A stretch of 7,139 bases of DNA. Origin: an uncultured Flavobacteriia bacterium. GTDB lineage: Bacteria > Bacteroidota > Bacteroidia > Flavobacteriales_D > Crocinitomicaceae. Numbering within the stretch: position 1 is the first letter of the stretch; each line of letters opens with the position of its first letter. A model generated the notes under the pieces. That model was not told the DNA's origin. It was given only the letters and a program-made list of their open reading frames with translations, and did not search any database. A program made the position numbers and the translations under genes. Shown here piece by piece: positions 5,503 to 7,139 of this stretch. The stretch lies in NCBI GenBank assembly GCA_903930085.1, contig CAIYXD010000313.1:1-7139 (forward strand), written 5' to 3'.

Positions 5503-7139
5503 ATGACAAAAAAACTTATCTTTCTTATTTTACTGCCCGTATTTGGTTATGCACAAGAAACACAGACAAATCACATGAAAAAGGAACCTATTGCAAAGAA
5601 ATTACCAAAAGAATTGAACTTGCACGAACATACAAGAGTAGATGATTATTATTGGATGAATGAACGGGATTCGAAGCCCGTATTGGATTACTTAGTCGAG
5701 GAAAATGCGTATACAGCGGATTATTTCTCTGGTTTTTCCGATTTACAGAAGAATTTACTGGATGAGTTTGAAAAAAGAATAAATCCAAACGATGTAAGTT
5801 CACCTTTTATTTTGAATAAACAAACCTATCAAGTTAGAAATAAGGAGGGTAAGGATTACGTTCTAATCTATAAATTAGACGGAAAAGAGGAAACTGTCTA
5901 CTTTGATGAAAATGAACGAGCAAAAGGAAAACCGTTTTATGAGCTTGCAGAATGGTCGCCAAGTCCAAATAATGAATTACTTGCAATCAGTGAAGACTTT
6001 ATTGGTCGAAGAAAATATACAATCACCATCCGTACAAATAAAAACGGCAAGTTTTTAGCGGATAATATCAAAGATACCGACGGATCAATTGTTTGGGCAA
6101 ATGACAATAAAACGATTTTCTATTGCAGAAAAGACCCGCAAACATTAAGAGAATTTCAAGTTTTTAGCCATGTTTTAGGCACAGATGCTAAAAAAGATGT
6201 TCTCGTTTACCAGGAAAATGATGAGAAATTTAGTGTTTCGATTGGAAAAACAATAACCGATAAATATATTTTAATTTATAGCCACAGCTCCACAACATCA
6301 GAACTGTCTATTGTAAATGCAGATCGTCCAACAGAAAAACCCTCTATTTTCCTTCCAAGAGAAAAAGGACATTTGTATGAGGTGGAACACCATGAAAAAG
6401 GATTTTATATCCTAAGCAATAAAAATGCAGCAAATAAACAACTCGTGTTTAGCAGTGTTGTTCCAAAATCAATTGAGGAATGTACGATTGTAATTCCGCA
6501 TTCTAGCGAAGTTTTACTAGAAAATATGCTTGTTTTGAAAAATTATCTGGTGACAGAAATTCGGACAAACGGTTTGCGAAAAATCCAGATTTCCATGCTG
6601 AATGCAGATAAAACAAAAGCAATCTCTTTCCCCGAAGAAACCTATTACACTGGTTTATCGGTTAACGATGATTACGAAGCAACGAAGCTTTTCTTTGTGT
6701 ATAATTCCATGACTACGCCATCTACGGTTTACAAATATGACTTAGCGAATGATACGAGAGAAGTTTGGTTCAGGAAAGAATTGTTAGACAAAAACTACAA
6801 ACCGGAAAACTATACTTCCGTTCGAATCTGGGCAACTGCAAATGATGGATCACAGATTCCAGTTTCACTCGTGTATAAAAAGGGAATAGATTTGGCAAAA
6901 GCGCCTTGTTTACTTTACGGTTACGGATCTTATGGCTACACCACTCCAGATGTTTTTAGTGCAACTCGGGTAAGTTTGCTTGATAGAGGTTTTGTTTTTG
7001 CTGTGGCGCATGTACGCGGAAGTAAATACATGGGAGAACAATGGTATGAAAATGGAAAGTTTCTAAAAAAGAAAAACACATTTACAGATTTCATCAATGC
7101 CGCTGAATACCTAGCAATGAAAGGATATTGCGACAAAAA
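5503..7139 (+). CDS. ptrB: Oligopeptidase B (prolyl oligopeptidase family S9A), exported form, 3' end missing
   Basis: The frame is open from the ATG at 5503 to the window end (545 codons visible). Residues 1-17 look like a signal peptide (TKK, hydrophobic core, cleavage near GYA|Q), so the enzyme is probably periplasmic or exported, unlike the cytosolic E. coli form. Residues about 35-75 match the family N-terminus (DDYYWMNERDSKPVLDYL, then EENAYT). Residues about 95-430 should be the beta-propeller (for example YELAEWSPSPNNELLAIS). From about residue 435 the alpha/beta-hydrolase domain begins: LLYGYGSYG (470-478), SLLDRGFVFAVAHVRG and QWYENGKFLKKKNTFTDF (513-530), very close to E. coli OpdB. 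The catalytic Ser (GGSAGG), Asp and His lie beyond the window; about 140-150 more residues are expected from the usual 680-700 length. The enzyme is a serine peptidase cutting peptides after basic residues. It has its own promoter region and is probably unrelated to the copper genes. Confidence 0.92.
   Translation, partial: MTKKLIFLILLPVFGYAQETQTNHMKKEPIAKKLPKELNLHEHTRVDDYYWMNERDSKPVLDYLVEENAYTADYFSGFSDLQKNLLDEFEKRINPNDVSSPFILNKQTYQVRNKEGKDYVLIYKLDGKEETVYFDENERAKGKPFYELAEWSPSPNNELLAISEDFIGRRKYTITIRTNKNGKFLADNIKDTDGSIVWANDNKTIFYCRKDPQTLREFQVFSHVLGTDAKKDVLVYQENDEKFSVSIGKTITDKYILIYSHSSTTSELSIVNADRPTEKPSIFLPREKGHLYEVEHHEKGFYILSNKNAANKQLVFSSVVPKSIEECTIVIPHSSEVLLENMLVLKNYLVTEIRTNGLRKIQISMLNADKTKAISFPEETYYTGLSVNDDYEATKLFFVYNSMTTPSTVYKYDLANDTREVWFRKELLDKNYKPENYTSVRIWATANDGSQIPVSLVYKKGIDLAKAPCLLYGYGSYGYTTPDVFSATRVSLLDRGFVFAVAHVRGSKYMGEQWYENGKFLKKKNTFTDFINAAEYLAMKGYCDK

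Noticed and set aside
5588..5803. Minus-strand open frame of 71 codons
   Set aside because: It lies opposite the well-conserved N-terminus of oligopeptidase B and is a shadow.
6936..7136. Minus-strand open frame of 66 codons at the right edge
   Set aside because: It lies opposite the highly conserved hydrolase region of oligopeptidase B and is a shadow.

Overview
This window looks like chromosomal DNA of a Bacteroidota bacterium, probably order Flavobacteriales (a Fluviicola- or Crocinitomicaceae-like organism is my guess). The DNA is AT-rich, starts lack clear Shine-Dalgarno motifs, and signal peptides are short and lysine-initiated. Three proteins carry C-terminal type A sorting domains of the type IX secretion system (T9SS), which is restricted to this phylum. 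No tRNA, rRNA, insertion sequence, CRISPR array or phage gene was seen.

Layout. Positions 1-2626 hold a tightly packed plus-strand operon. It contains the 3' end of a secreted T9SS cargo protein, then two multicopper-oxidase-type cupredoxin proteins. The first of these starts on a TTG placed directly after the preceding stop codon, and the second overlaps the first by ATGA. Positions 2623-5385 hold a convergent minus-strand operon. Read in its own direction it encodes a SAM-dependent methyltransferase, an MbnP-family copper-binding protein with a T9SS tail, and a MauG/MbnH-like di-heme peroxidase. The two operons meet tail to tail with overlapping stop codons in one TTAA palindrome. A 117-bp divergent intergenic region (5386-5502) separates the methyltransferase from a rightward oligopeptidase B gene that runs off the window.

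How the genes may work together. The centre of the window is a copper locus. The two cupredoxin proteins look like complementary halves of one multicopper oxidase. The downstream one has a complete type 1 copper site (His, Cys, His, Met) plus four histidines of the trinuclear centre. The upstream one supplies the other four histidines but has Asp where the type 1 Cys would sit. Neither alone has a complete laccase-type set within one chain, so an active enzyme could be a heteromer. MbnP and MbnH form a known pair in which the di-heme enzyme oxidises a tryptophan of MbnP to kynurenine to create a copper site. No methanobactin genes are visible. A surface copper-capture and copper-oxidase system, with MbnP and one oxidase half tagged for T9SS, is a plausible but unproven reading. 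The oligopeptidase is probably unrelated, and the link to the methyltransferase rests only on operon context.
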